A DNA stretch of 64,000 nucleotides, taken from Caldisericum exile_A. Lineage in GTDB: Bacteria > Caldisericota > Caldisericia > Caldisericales > Caldisericaceae. This document shows positions 45,800 to 54,801 of the stretch, one piece after another. Both the position numbers and the translations under genes were made by a program. Within the stretch, counting starts at the first letter, position 1, and the number at the start of each line of letters is the position of its first letter. Where the stretch lies: assembly GCF_047785965.1 (NCBI RefSeq), contig NZ_JBLOBF010000001.1, positions 186,001 through 250,000 on the forward strand. Reading direction: 5' to 3'. The notes under the pieces are model-generated. The model saw only the letters and a list, made by a program, of their open reading frames with translations, searched no databases and had not been told where the DNA came from.

Positions 45800-46087
45800 T
45801 TACCCGCCACCGTCAGGTGGAAAGAAATCAATCATGCCGCCATCTTTTAAGGTTAAACTAACCAAGTCAAAATCTTCGAATTTTGTGTTTTCATTTAGAA
45901 GAGTTTCGATATTTCTTCCGTTTATGAGTATTATCAGTCTTCCAAATTTAACATCTTCCTCAAGTTTTGGAAATTTATCCTTGAGTTCATTTATTAATTC
46001 TTTAACATTGTCAACTTTTAAATGCAGTCTTTCTACGCCAAACTTTTCTTGCAAATCACCATGTAAAAAGACTGTTACTCTTGCCAT
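45800..46087 (-). CDS. MoaD/ThiS-like sulfur-carrier protein
   Basis: This is a 95-residue ubiquitin-fold protein with the usual pattern: an N-terminal beta hairpin, VDNVKELINELKDKFP as the helix, LIILINGRNI, and a C-terminal DFFPPDGGG tail. A terminal Gly-Gly is adenylated in MoaD/ThiS proteins to carry sulfur. Here three glycines end the chain, so the exact C-terminal end is worth attention. It could serve molybdopterin or tungstopterin synthesis (a MoeA-PBP fusion lies at 60226) or tRNA thiolation. AAGGAGG lies ahead of the ATG. Confidence 0.8.
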   Translation of the reverse strand: MARVTVFLHGDLQEKFGVERLHLKVDNVKELINELKDKFPKLEEDVKFGRLIILINGRNIETLLNENTKFEDFDLVSLTLKDGGMIDFFPPDGGG

Positions 46088-46112
46088 AATGATGGCCTCC
46101 TTAATTAAGACT

Positions 46113-46384
46113 AAGGCCGTGCGTCTGCGGTTGACATTTTGTTACAAGCTGTACTGATTTACGAGACTCCAGCAAGATTTTCTCAAGCCAAACATTAAAC
46201 TCTCTTACCGCTGCGTCCTTCCGGAACTCACGGGGTTTAAGAGTCAATGTTGCTTGAGGTCCTGCCTTCATCGCCCTTTCAATCAGCCTTGGCTTACAAC
46301 AAAATGCCTTCCTGCAGATTGTCAGCCCCTGTTTAGCGGGTTCAGGGTTACAGGGCACCGCTATCTCCCCGCTTTAGCACGACC
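46113..46384 (-). ncRNA. ffs: Signal recognition particle RNA, large bacterial type
   Basis: The minus strand begins GGTCGTGC, which pairs with GCACGGCC at the 3' end to close the long helix. The 5' part GCGGGGAGATAGCGGTGCCC matches the Alu-domain start of large bacterial SRP RNAs such as B. subtilis scRNA. The central apical stem carries AGTTCCGGAAGGACGCAGC, the Ffh-binding domain IV with the GGAA tetraloop. At about 272 bases it is the large form with Alu and S domains. It fills the only gap over 300 bases that lacks a protein gene. The ends are set by the promoter and the closing helix. Confidence 0.9.
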
Positions 46385-46390
46385 TAATAT

Positions 46391-46396
46391 ATTATA
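46391..46396 (-). promoter_or_regulatory. -10 box of the SRP RNA gene
   Basis: TATAAT on the minus strand lies exactly six bases before the first G of GGTCGTGC, so transcription begins at the mature 5' end. The -35 region lies within the end of the PEGA gene and is weak (TTTAAA-like). Confidence 0.65.
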
Positions 46397-46402
46397 GGAG
46401 TT

Positions 46403-47335
46403 TTAAGGTAATTTTAAAAGATTAATTGAAATGACAGTTGGTTGATTTTCTATCACTGAAACTTCTGTCTCATATGGAAGATAACCATCTAATTCTATAC
46501 GAATTTTATGTTTTCCTTCCGTGATAGAAGTTTGTTCAAGAGGAGTGATACCCATATCAACTCCATCGACAAATACTTTTGCACCAGACGGATTACTTGA
46601 AATTGCAATATAGTACTTTGCCTTTGTAAGGGCAATATCACGCTTTAAAGTGATTCCCTTCTTAATTTCCACTTCTTCTATATAGGGTTCATATTGAGGA
46701 AGGCTTACTCTTAAAATATATTTTCCTTCAGGTAAATCTTTTAGATCAAGTGGTGTTTTACCAACTTCAGCATTGTTAAGGAATACTGTTGCTTTATCAG
46801 GAATAGAATTTACAATAATTTCAGTTGTAATAGGTTCGAGTTTTGCAAATAAGTTTATTGATTCATTCGAGTTTCCAGTGATTATTTGTTTCCAATTCTT
46901 GTAATTTTCGTGTTTTACTTCGATTATATGATTTTGATTTGCAATTAAATCAGAGATTAACATAGGAGTTTTACCTTTTAAAACACCATCAACATAAACA
47001 GTAGAATTTGTTGGGTCAGAGTCAACGCTTACTGTGAAAACGGCATGTTCTAAAATTGTGTTTACAAGAGCATTAGGATTTGTACTCGAAAGCACTACTT
47101 CTTCCTTATATTCTTTGTATCCTTCAAGTTTTATCAGAACTTCATAAGTACCAAAGGGAAGTGAATTTATTACAAGAGGTGTCTCTCCTTTTAACTCTCC
47201 GTTAATATAGACTGAAGCCTTTTGAGGATAAGAATTTACCGAAATACTTCCGCTTTCTTTTGATAGCATTTTAAACAGGACAAAGCCAATTATAAAAACA
47301 AAAAGCAAAAGTATAAGAATTAATATTTTTTTCAT
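46403..47335 (-). CDS. PEGA-domain exported protein with four repeats
   Basis: The 310-residue product has one N-terminal membrane anchor (4-24) and four PEGA repeats (about 30-95, 96-165, 168-238, 239-310), each with the pattern VYINGELKGETPL / VFVDGVDMGITPL and a following EGKHKIR-type strand. PEGA domains are surface beta modules of uncertain function, often tied to S-layer or wall proteins. Its start overlaps the tmk stop, and the SRP RNA promoter begins just before its stop. Confidence 0.85.
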   Translation of the reverse strand: MKKILILILLLFVFIIGFVLFKMLSKESGSISVNSYPQKASVYINGELKGETPLVINSLPFGTYEVLIKLEGYKEYKEEVVLSSTNPNALVNTILEHAVFTVSVDSDPTNSTVYVDGVLKGKTPMLISDLIANQNHIIEVKHENYKNWKQIITGNSNESINLFAKLEPITTEIIVNSIPDKATVFLNNAEVGKTPLDLKDLPEGKYILRVSLPQYEPYIEEVEIKKGITLKRDIALTKAKYYIAISSNPSGAKVFVDGVDMGITPLEQTSITEGKHKIRIELDGYLPYETEVSVIENQPTVISINLLKLP

Positions 47336-47922
47336 TTTAGTTTCTCCAATACCTTATTAAGAATAATCTCTTCCAATTCTTTAACGGGTTTACTTCCATC
47401 AACTATAAAAAATCTCTCTTCAAGTCTGGCAATTTGTAGATATCCGTTTCTTACATTTCTAAGAAAATGAATTCCTAACTTTTCTATTCTATCTGCGTCT
47501 TTAATTCTTTCGAAACTCAATCTCTCATTAATATCAATAATAATTGTAAGATTCGGGATAATTCCTTCAAGTATAAAGTTGTGGACGTAATGAATGAAAT
47601 CGATTGAAACGCCTCTTCCATAGCCTTGATATGCAACGGAACTGTCATGAAATCTGTCTGAAATTACGATAAAGCCTTTCGATAAATTAGGCTTAACAAT
47701 TTCTCTAACATGAGTTTTTCTATCAGATGCAAAAAGCAAGAATTCTGAAACAGGGTCCATTTCTATACTTAATATAATATTTCTTATGTAATTACCAAAC
47801 TCGGTTCCTCCTGGTTCTTTTGTAAGGATTACTTCAAAACCGAGTTTCTCTAAATTATTTTTCAAAAGTTTTGCTTGTGTCGATTTTCCTGAGCCATCTA
47901 TTCCTTCAAAAGTGATGAACAT
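47332..47922 (-). CDS. tmk: Thymidylate kinase
   Basis: Tmk phosphorylates dTMP to dTDP. The P-loop FEGIDGSGKSTQ, the DRFHDSSVAYQGYGRG segment and TKEPGGTEFG are all present; length is 196. The start ATG overlaps the upstream gene by one base. A deoxynucleoside kinase is two genes upstream, so two nucleotide kinases share this operon. Confidence 0.95.
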   Translation of the reverse strand: MFITFEGIDGSGKSTQAKLLKNNLEKLGFEVILTKEPGGTEFGNYIRNIILSIEMDPVSEFLLFASDRKTHVREIVKPNLSKGFIVISDRFHDSSVAYQGYGRGVSIDFIHYVHNFILEGIIPNLTIIIDINERLSFERIKDADRIEKLGIHFLRNVRNGYLQIARLEERFFIVDGSKPVKELEEIILNKVLEKLK

Positions 47923-49412
47923 TATTTTCTCCTTGGATAAATGATAAGCCTCATATGTGGCTTCAGGCCAACAAGTTCTGTAACAAGCCCATATTTTTCG
48001 ATAAGATCAGCTTTTTCTTGAAGTTCGTCTGGGTTGCCTTCTATTTCTTTAGGAACACCTTTTTCTATTACCTCTTCAATTATATTTTCAACTTCTTCAA
48101 AATCAACAGATGTTTTCGGTTTTCCTTTGTTTTTTAATTCTTTTATGAAATCTTTTACTCCTCCAAGAGAGTTCCTTTCGATAACTTTTATTGGTATTTG
48201 TAAATTCGATGCATATTCTAGTATCTCTTTCTTTTTTTCGAGAGACTTTTTATCGCAAACAATAAGGTTTGCCTGTTCTATGTTTTTAACTATTCTTCCC
48301 TTTAGCCTTATAGAGTGAAGTGCACGTTCAATATAACTTGCATTTATTCCAAGAGCAAATATCTTTAACTCACTATCTTTTTGATTCTCTATGCTTGTCT
48401 TTTCTTGATTTATTTTTAACTGTTCAAACATTGTGCTTTCGCCCGACTTTCTTATTTCTGGAAATACAGGAAAACCACGTAACAAAGCATCAACTGTCTC
48501 TGCAACATCATGATAGATTGCAAAAACTCCTCTTTCTCTTATCTCTATTAACGTATCGAATGTAGGAGGTGATTTCCTTTCAAGCACAGTTTTTTGAGTT
48601 CCTCTTCTTGCAGCTTCTTCATCACTAAGAGTGACAGATGTTATACCACCTATGAGATCCTGAAGTGTTGGATTTACAAGTAAATTTTCTATACTTGTCC
48701 CGTGTGCCGTTGCAATAAGCCTAACACCTCTTTCTGCAATCGTTCTGCATGCCTTTGCTTCTTCCGCCCTTCCTATTTCATCAATAATGATAACTTCAGG
48801 AAAATGATTTTCAACTGCCTCAATCATAACTTCTTCCTGTGCAGTACCAAATGGGACTTGCATCCTTCTTGCATTTCCTATTCCTGGATGTGGAACATCA
48901 CCATCTCCTCCAATTTCATTGGACGTATCTATTACAATAACTCGTTTACCAAGTTCAGTACTAAGAACCCTTGCCGCTTCTCTTAAAAGGGTTGTTTTTC
49001 CAACGCCAGGTTTTCCAAGAAGAAGCAAATTTCTCTCGCTTGTTATAATATCTTTCAATACCTCAACGGTTCCGTAAACTGCTCTGCCAACTCTACAGGT
49101 AAGTCCAATTACTTCGCCTCTTCTATTGAACACACCTGAAATTCTATGTAGTGTTTTTTCTATTCCAGCTCTATGGTCTCTGTCAAAAACCCCAATTTTT
49201 TGAAGTGTCTCATTGATCTCTTCTCTTGTTACAGGTTCGTCTCTTAAATAAACAGTTCTATTTGTAAACCTTGCTTCGGGTTTTCTACCCAAATCTAATA
49301 CTACTTCGATAAGATTATCAAATTCTCCAATATTTTGAAGTTTTTCCTTTATGTTTTTAGGCAGAATTTCCAGGAACGCTTGTTTTTCAAATTCAGTTTG
49401 TTCGTCTCTCAT
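47922..49412 (-). CDS. R3H/Ycf45-type AAA ATPase
   Basis: This 496-residue protein has an N-terminal region, a central ATPase domain related to SpoIIIAA/secretion ATPases (Walker A LGKPGVGKTTLL, Walker B VIIIDEIGR, and ATAHGTSIENLL), and a C-terminal segment ending KPHMRLIIYPRRK that resembles the R3H nucleic-acid-binding end of the Ycf45 family. That family is found in cyanobacteria, plastids and Firmicutes, without an agreed function. GGAGGATGA precedes the ATG. It overlaps the kinase gene by 20 bases. Confidence 0.82.
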   Translation of the reverse strand: MRDEQTEFEKQAFLEILPKNIKEKLQNIGEFDNLIEVVLDLGRKPEARFTNRTVYLRDEPVTREEINETLQKIGVFDRDHRAGIEKTLHRISGVFNRRGEVIGLTCRVGRAVYGTVEVLKDIITSERNLLLLGKPGVGKTTLLREAARVLSTELGKRVIVIDTSNEIGGDGDVPHPGIGNARRMQVPFGTAQEEVMIEAVENHFPEVIIIDEIGRAEEAKACRTIAERGVRLIATAHGTSIENLLVNPTLQDLIGGITSVTLSDEEAARRGTQKTVLERKSPPTFDTLIEIRERGVFAIYHDVAETVDALLRGFPVFPEIRKSGESTMFEQLKINQEKTSIENQKDSELKIFALGINASYIERALHSIRLKGRIVKNIEQANLIVCDKKSLEKKKEILEYASNLQIPIKVIERNSLGGVKDFIKELKNKGKPKTSVDFEEVENIIEEVIEKGVPKEIEGNPDELQEKADLIEKYGLVTELVGLKPHMRLIIYPRRK

Positions 49413-50019
49413 TCATCCTCCAGAAAAATTCTTCTATATTTTTTCTTATCTCTTCAATATCTCCAAATAGACTGTAAATTTCGTATTTATCTGTATCAAT
49501 AGTTAAAACTGGTGAAATTTTAAAATTTTTGATCCACTCTTCGTATCTATCGTTAAGCTTTTTAATATAATTTCTTCTAATGGTTTTTTCGTAGCCTCTT
49601 CCTCTTATTTTTATTCTCTCCATAAGTGTATCTACCGAAGTCCTTAAATATATTATAAAATTTGGTGGAGTTATTATTTCAAGATAGTGCTCGTAAATTT
49701 TTTTGTATATTTTGTATTCACTTTCGTTTAAAAGGATTTTAGCAAATATTTCAGCATCTTCATAAATGGTTCTATCAAGAATGATGTTTGAAGAATTCTT
49801 TTCTATTCTTAATTGAAGGTTTGCCCTTTCAGTAAGAAAGAATAATTGTGAATGAAACGCCCATCTTTCTGGATCTTTATAAAATTTTTTAATAAAAGGA
49901 TTTTTTGCTTCCGGTTCTTCAAGTATATCAAACTTCCATTTTTCGCTTAAGTATTTTGAAAGAGTTGATTTGCCAGAACCTATATTTCCTGCTATTGCTA
50001 CTATGAATTTTGGCTTCAT
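49393..50019 (-). CDS. Deoxynucleoside kinase (dGK/dAK type)
   Basis: The 208-residue protein has the P-loop AGNIGSGKSTLS, the LDRTIYEDAEIFA substrate site (DRS/DRT motif) and a C-terminal lid region RGRGYEKTI. These mark the bacterial deoxyadenosine/deoxyguanosine kinase group. It salvages deoxynucleosides to monophosphates; the preferred base cannot be read from the sequence. It overlaps the gene before it by four bases. Confidence 0.9.
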   Translation of the reverse strand: MKPKFIVAIAGNIGSGKSTLSKYLSEKWKFDILEEPEAKNPFIKKFYKDPERWAFHSQLFFLTERANLQLRIEKNSSNIILDRTIYEDAEIFAKILLNESEYKIYKKIYEHYLEIITPPNFIIYLRTSVDTLMERIKIRGRGYEKTIRRNYIKKLNDRYEEWIKNFKISPVLTIDTDKYEIYSLFGDIEEIRKNIEEFFWRMNERRTN

Positions 50020-51536
50020 TTTATAAGTTGTCTTATTGTAGAAAACGGGTAGTGCATATTCTGTAGAAGTTTTGCAATAAATTCGTTAGATTTAACTCTT
50101 TTTTCTCTTTTAAGGTCAAAGATTGCATTTAATCCTTGTACTGCAAGAAAACTTCTTCCCATATCATACACAAAGTCTTCTATAAATTTTTCCTTATCTA
50201 ATAATATTTTATCTTCGTTAACAAAATTTTCAACTGAAAGCATATTCCAATTTCTAAAGTAAATTTCATTTTGAATATAAGCTTTCAAAATTGTAATGTA
50301 CTCCTCGTAATAATAAACTAATTCAAATTGTCTTCCTAAGTTTCCTTTTATATCATCGAATATTATTCTTCTTAGGTATACTGGAAGCCCATTGTAAAGA
50401 AGTTGATTTAAAAAATACTTTTTTTTGCTCTTAATACTAACTCTATAGAAGTTTATGAAAGGTTTGCCAAGAAATAAGTTTGATATTATTTGGTAGAGTA
50501 AAGAGTAATAATTTTCTTCATTTCTCACAATAAAAAGAACATTCCTTTTTGTATCAAATTCTCCCGACGGTATCGTATAACCAATGAGACTTGAAAGAAT
50601 ATCGGGAAATTCACTTGAATCAATAAAAACCTTTTTTTCAAATTCGATTTTTTCATAAGGCAAAAATGTCCTTATGAGGCTTTCAATTGAATTTAAAATA
50701 TCTTTTATTGCGACTTCATTATACTGCTCTCTTTGTGAAATTACTTCTTTAATGGTTTCCTTATAAGGGTTTGCAATTTTTATTTCTCTTGCTTTCTTTA
50801 TCAAATTCTCAGATATTGAAATAAGGTTATCTTCTAAGAATCTTTTTAAATCCACAAAATTATTGTCGAGATTTTGGAAATCGAGAATTCCTTTCAATTT
50901 GACATCGCTTCCTGCCTTAATTGATTTAATTAATTTTCTTAATTCATTTAGTGATTCTATTGCGTTTGTTTTTTCCAGTTTCAAGTTTTCTTTTTTGTCA
51001 GTATCGCTTTTTGTAAGCAAATATGTTGAGAATTGATTAATAAAGTGCTCAAGATAATCAATCTCTCGTAATATTGCCTTCCTTTCAAGCTCCGTTATAT
51101 TAACTACATAAGTTCTTATGTAATCATTTACATACTTTAATGTACTTAGTCTTTCGGAAAAGTTTCTGCTTCTTATACTTATTGGTTTCGTTTGGACTAG
51201 AGCAACAGACACTATGCCAATGAAGGCATCAAAAACAAAGAACTGTGGATTGTCGTATAATCCGTCATCAACAAATTGAAAAGTGTTTTCTAAAAACGTT
51301 TTAAATGTTTTTGAGTCATGTGTTTTTAGATTTTTATTTTTTTCCTCATAATTCTTTAATGAAGAAAGTGTCTCGCTTATAAAATTTTTAAAATTATTTA
51401 ATTCATTTCTATCGTAAGTAGAAAGTTTGTAGTCATATCTATGAATTCCCCTAAGTGTTGCAAAAGATGAAAAGAAATAGTAATATTCATCAAAGAAATT
51501 TTCTATTAGTGAATCAAGATCATTTTCAATTTTCAT
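50016..51536 (-). CDS. Degenerate DUF885 (M1/M3-like peptidase fold) protein lacking metal ligands
   Basis: The 506-residue protein follows DUF885 architecture: the N-terminal FATLRGIHRYDYKLSTYD resembles the family's AT..G.HRYD..L motif, and the C-terminal VYDMGRSFLAVQGLNAIFDLK matches the PGQALAYKIG-type helix. Where active members have HExxPGHH, this one reads NLFLGKPF (353-360). Where they have EGWALYAE, it reads NGLPVYLR (382-389). All metal ligands are lost, so it is probably not a peptidase. No signal peptide is present. AGAGGTGAA supports the start. The alignment is by eye. Confidence 0.65.
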   Translation of the reverse strand: MKIENDLDSLIENFFDEYYYFFSSFATLRGIHRYDYKLSTYDRNELNNFKNFISETLSSLKNYEEKNKNLKTHDSKTFKTFLENTFQFVDDGLYDNPQFFVFDAFIGIVSVALVQTKPISIRSRNFSERLSTLKYVNDYIRTYVVNITELERKAILREIDYLEHFINQFSTYLLTKSDTDKKENLKLEKTNAIESLNELRKLIKSIKAGSDVKLKGILDFQNLDNNFVDLKRFLEDNLISISENLIKKAREIKIANPYKETIKEVISQREQYNEVAIKDILNSIESLIRTFLPYEKIEFEKKVFIDSSEFPDILSSLIGYTIPSGEFDTKRNVLFIVRNEENYYSLLYQIISNLFLGKPFINFYRVSIKSKKKYFLNQLLYNGLPVYLRRIIFDDIKGNLGRQFELVYYYEEYITILKAYIQNEIYFRNWNMLSVENFVNEDKILLDKEKFIEDFVYDMGRSFLAVQGLNAIFDLKREKRVKSNEFIAKLLQNMHYPFSTIRQLIK

Positions 51537-52320
51537 CTAGATTCACCTCTACATTATCAAGATCTATTTTTAGATTAACTGTTTCTCTTTTGTTTCCATT
51601 TATATTTTCAAGTGTAAATTCAGAAGGTATACCATTATTTGAGAGATTCAACGTGAGAGTATTTTTCGAATCGCTACTCGAAAAAATGAATTTTGTAGGT
51701 GTTTCATATTTAACTTTTTCATTTACTGATGCTAAGAATTCATTTATAACATCCACAAGAGGAATTATAACTAAATTATCAGCAAGAAAATCCTCCTTGT
51801 TCTCAGTAATCTCTTGTATTTGTCTGCCGTTTTCCCTCGTGTAAACTCTACCAGAAATAACAAAAATTTCCCTTTCCGTTATTTGTCCGTTTTGGTTCGT
51901 AATAGTTTTAGTATATTTATCTTCACCATTAATGACTTGGACAAAGGTGTATGAGTATCCTGTTTCAGAATTAGTGAGCTCATATTTGTATTTAGAAACC
52001 TTGCTTGCCCAAATGTTAATTTGTTCCTTTATGTAAGATAAATCTCCCTCTGTAAGGTTAACTTGTATGACTCTATATATTGGTTTTATCCCTATTTTTA
52101 ACTTAGTTGCTTGATAACCAATTCTTTCAAAAATGAGAAACTGGTTAAAATTTAAATCTAAAAATTTTGCAATACCTTGCTCGTTTGTAAGAAAATTATT
52201 TACCTTTACTCCACTAATAGGAGTTTTTAGTGCTTCGTCAAAAACTTTTACCTCTGTAATGTTAAACAGAAGCACAATAAGTATGAGAATTCCAAGTGAA
52301 TTTATTAAATACTTTTTCAT
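51526..52320 (-). CDS. Exported protein with carboxypeptidase-regulatory-like domain
   Basis: The 264-residue product has an N-terminal signal-anchor (4-24), then a short beta domain in the pattern of carboxypeptidase-regulatory-like modules (VFDEALKTPISGVKV, TNEQGIAKFLDL, RIGYQATKLKI; about 25-80), and then a large beta-rich region with no family I recognise. It lies outside the cytoplasm. It sits between the SurA-N protein and the DUF885 homologue, overlapping both by about four to eleven bases, which suggests co-expression. Confidence 0.65.
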   Translation of the reverse strand: MKKYLINSLGILILIVLLFNITEVKVFDEALKTPISGVKVNNFLTNEQGIAKFLDLNFNQFLIFERIGYQATKLKIGIKPIYRVIQVNLTEGDLSYIKEQINIWASKVSKYKYELTNSETGYSYTFVQVINGEDKYTKTITNQNGQITEREIFVISGRVYTRENGRQIQEITENKEDFLADNLVIIPLVDVINEFLASVNEKVKYETPTKFIFSSSDSKNTLTLNLSNNGIPSEFTLENINGNKRETVNLKIDLDNVEVNLDEN

Positions 52321-53168
52321 GTTAATAAGTCCTGAACATTTGTGGCCTTATAAATTTCTGGAATTTGTGTGCCAAGGAATGTACCATACCAGAATCTCAT
52401 TAATTTCTTGTATGGATTATCGACTTGTATATCTTTTATTCCTTCATTAATGATGTTAGTCCTTAATGTTGTTGAAACATATTGATCTTTTTTACTCCTT
52501 AAACAGTCTTCTATGATCTTCTCATAATGTTCCTTAAAATATTTTTCCTTTTCGTTAGGGTTTTTAACATATACTTGTGAAAATTCTTCATAGAAATTTT
52601 TCACTTCTTGCTCTGAAACTGTTATATCTTTTGTTAAGAGATCTATTTCTTTATCGGCTAACAACTTCTTATAAACTATATCTCTTAACGATGACTTTCT
52701 TACGCCAATTGTGCTTAAAAAATCTTCTAATGCAAGTTCCTTGTTGTTAAAACCTTGAGATACAGAATCTCTAAGGTTTGCAATATAAGAATCAATTTCG
52801 GATTGGCTTACATTTAAATTATCTCTTAGTGCTTTATTATAAAGAATTCCATCTGAGATTGCATTTATGTAGGCAAGTTGAAGGACATTCCTTGAGGCTG
52901 CAAGTGATTTCGGATCTCCAGTTTGGAGATTGGGGAGCGGAGAATTTAAAGTTTTCGAAGCAAGATAAATTTGATAATTTATTTCATCGTATGTTATCTT
53001 ATCGTTGCCAACTTTAAGATAAACATTCTTCCAAGGAAGGATGAGACTTACATAGAGTGATACTAAAAGAAGAATAACAGATAATACAACTACTGAACCG
53101 ATGATAATTGGTTTTTTGTAACTCTTACTAATTTTTTTTCTTTTTACTAATATTTTCTTCCTTTCCAT
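52317..53168 (-). CDS. SurA-N/PrsA-like exported protein without a parvulin domain
   Basis: The 283-residue protein has a basic N terminus, one membrane anchor (about 20-43), the chaperone-type start KVGNDKITYDEINYQIY, and a helical SurA N-terminal-like domain. It lacks the rotamase domain that its neighbour has twice. It may be a chaperone without isomerase activity, or a helper of the next gene. It starts three bases after the neighbour's stop. Confidence 0.7.
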   Translation of the reverse strand: MERKKILVKRKKISKSYKKPIIIGSVVVLSVILLLVSLYVSLILPWKNVYLKVGNDKITYDEINYQIYLASKTLNSPLPNLQTGDPKSLAASRNVLQLAYINAISDGILYNKALRDNLNVSQSEIDSYIANLRDSVSQGFNNKELALEDFLSTIGVRKSSLRDIVYKKLLADKEIDLLTKDITVSEQEVKNFYEEFSQVYVKNPNEKEKYFKEHYEKIIEDCLRSKKDQYVSTTLRTNIINEGIKDIQVDNPYKKLMRFWYGTFLGTQIPEIYKATNVQDLLT

Positions 53169-53171
53169 ATC

Positions 53172-54788
53172 TTAACTTCCCGAGGATGGATTTACAGGTT
53201 CAAGGGGCTGTGTTGTTGTGCTGTTCTGTTGATTTGTGGGGCTTGTAGTTGAAGGCTTTGACAAATTACTTATCCAATTGTTAAAGTTATTAAACGGAGT
53301 GACTAAATATTTATTCAAGAAATTTGCAAGGATTCTTCCAGGATTGGTAGTTCTTACATGGTATTTTCTTTTTAGCTCATCTATGAACTGCTTCTTCAAT
53401 TCTGCTTTCTTGTTGTTAATAAGTTCATCCTTAACTTTATTGTAGATATCTTTATCTTCAAGCGTCGCTTTTTTTGCGGGCTGTTTGTCGATAAGTTGAG
53501 CTACAACATAAGAATTTTGCACAAGTATTGGATCTGTAATATCGCCTTTTTTGAGATTCACAACTGCACTAAAAATCTCGGGTTTCTCATCTTTTGTAAA
53601 GAATCCAGTTTCTCCATTTTTAGATTTAGTGGTCTCATCTTGTGAAAACCTTTTTACTGCTTCTATGAAACTCATTCCATTTCTTGTTTGAATTGAGATA
53701 CTTTTTGCGGAAGTATATGCATTTTCTTTTGATTTTGCATCTTTTGGATCAAAGTTGAATTGAACAATCCTTACATTTACTTTTTCTGGTTGGTCATAGG
53801 TTTCAGCAACCGTTTTTTTACCCAAGATGTGAATTATGTGATATCCATATTGGGTTTTAATAGGTCCTATTATATCGCCTACTTTGGCATTGGGGTTGAA
53901 ACATGCATCTTCAAATTCTTTAACCATTTGTCCTTTTGGAAAATAACCAAGGTTTTCGTATTTTAGAACTTCCTTGCCATTGTTTTTGTCATTTATTTCC
54001 TTAACTTTCTTTTGAGCAAAAGTTGCGAAATTAAAATTTTTATCCTTAGCTTTTAAATCGTTTATTTCATTTAATATTTCATCAGCCAATTTTTTTGCAT
54101 TATTTATTTGAGACTTATTTGGATTATCAGGCAGAAGAACAAGAATGTGCTCAGCAGAAACTTCTTTTATTGAGTTGAAATATTGCTTTATTTCTTCATC
54201 TGTAACTTTTATATCTTTGTATTTTTGATCTAAGGCCGCTTGTGCAAGAAGGGGTCTTTCCACATAAGGTCCGTAGATTTTCTCAAGGTACTGTTTATAT
54301 GCATCAAGAGATCCGTACTGTCCAGTTACAAAATCTAAAAATGTTTTTTCTCCATTATTTTTCTTTCCTTGTTCTATTGTCTGATTTATTTGATCTTCCA
54401 AATTTTTCTTGTATTGTGTTTCGTCTATCTTCAGATTATGGTCTTTTGCATATTGAACAAGAAGCGATTCTTCAATTAAACTTTGAAGGATATTATCTTT
54501 AAGTTGCGCTTCTTGTTGTTGTGTTAAAGTCATGTTTAATTGTTTATATAAATCTCTGTAGTAGTTTAACTCATTATTTACCTGATCGATAGTGATAGTT
54601 TCTTTTCCAACTTTTGCTGCCATGTTTCTTTCTGCATATCCCCAGACAGCAGAGGCGCTACCTAAAACTAAAACTGAAATAAGAATAACAATTAAAATTT
54701 TTACCCATAAAGGAGTTGGTTTTTCTTTTTCTACCCTAGGAAGTTTTCCTTCACGTCTTAATTTTTTAATTTTGCTCTGCCTACCCAT
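53172..54788 (-). CDS. PrsA/SurA-type peptidyl-prolyl isomerase with two parvulin domains
   Basis: The 538-residue protein is anchored by one span (about 27-49). A SurA-N domain (about 52-190, with MAAKVGKETITIDQVNNEL) is followed by a first parvulin domain with AEHILVLLP and GPIKTQYGYHIIHILG, then a second with VNVRIVQFNF and GDITDPILVQNSYVVAQLI. A low-complexity tail of Ser/Thr/Gln/Pro ends the chain. It probably folds exported proteins. AGAGGTGAG precedes the ATG. It lies 13 bases after the LipM-like gene. Confidence 0.85.
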   Translation of the reverse strand: MGRQSKIKKLRREGKLPRVEKEKPTPLWVKILIVILISVLVLGSASAVWGYAERNMAAKVGKETITIDQVNNELNYYRDLYKQLNMTLTQQQEAQLKDNILQSLIEESLLVQYAKDHNLKIDETQYKKNLEDQINQTIEQGKKNNGEKTFLDFVTGQYGSLDAYKQYLEKIYGPYVERPLLAQAALDQKYKDIKVTDEEIKQYFNSIKEVSAEHILVLLPDNPNKSQINNAKKLADEILNEINDLKAKDKNFNFATFAQKKVKEINDKNNGKEVLKYENLGYFPKGQMVKEFEDACFNPNAKVGDIIGPIKTQYGYHIIHILGKKTVAETYDQPEKVNVRIVQFNFDPKDAKSKENAYTSAKSISIQTRNGMSFIEAVKRFSQDETTKSKNGETGFFTKDEKPEIFSAVVNLKKGDITDPILVQNSYVVAQLIDKQPAKKATLEDKDIYNKVKDELINNKKAELKKQFIDELKRKYHVRTTNPGRILANFLNKYLVTPFNNFNNWISNLSKPSTTSPTNQQNSTTTQPLEPVNPSSGS

Positions 54789-54801
54789 TTATACTCACCT
54801 C

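Noticed and set aside
46101..46358. Minus-strand open frame inside the SRP RNA region
   Set aside because: The region has the SRP domain IV motif, the closing helix and its own promoter; the frame has no ribosome site.
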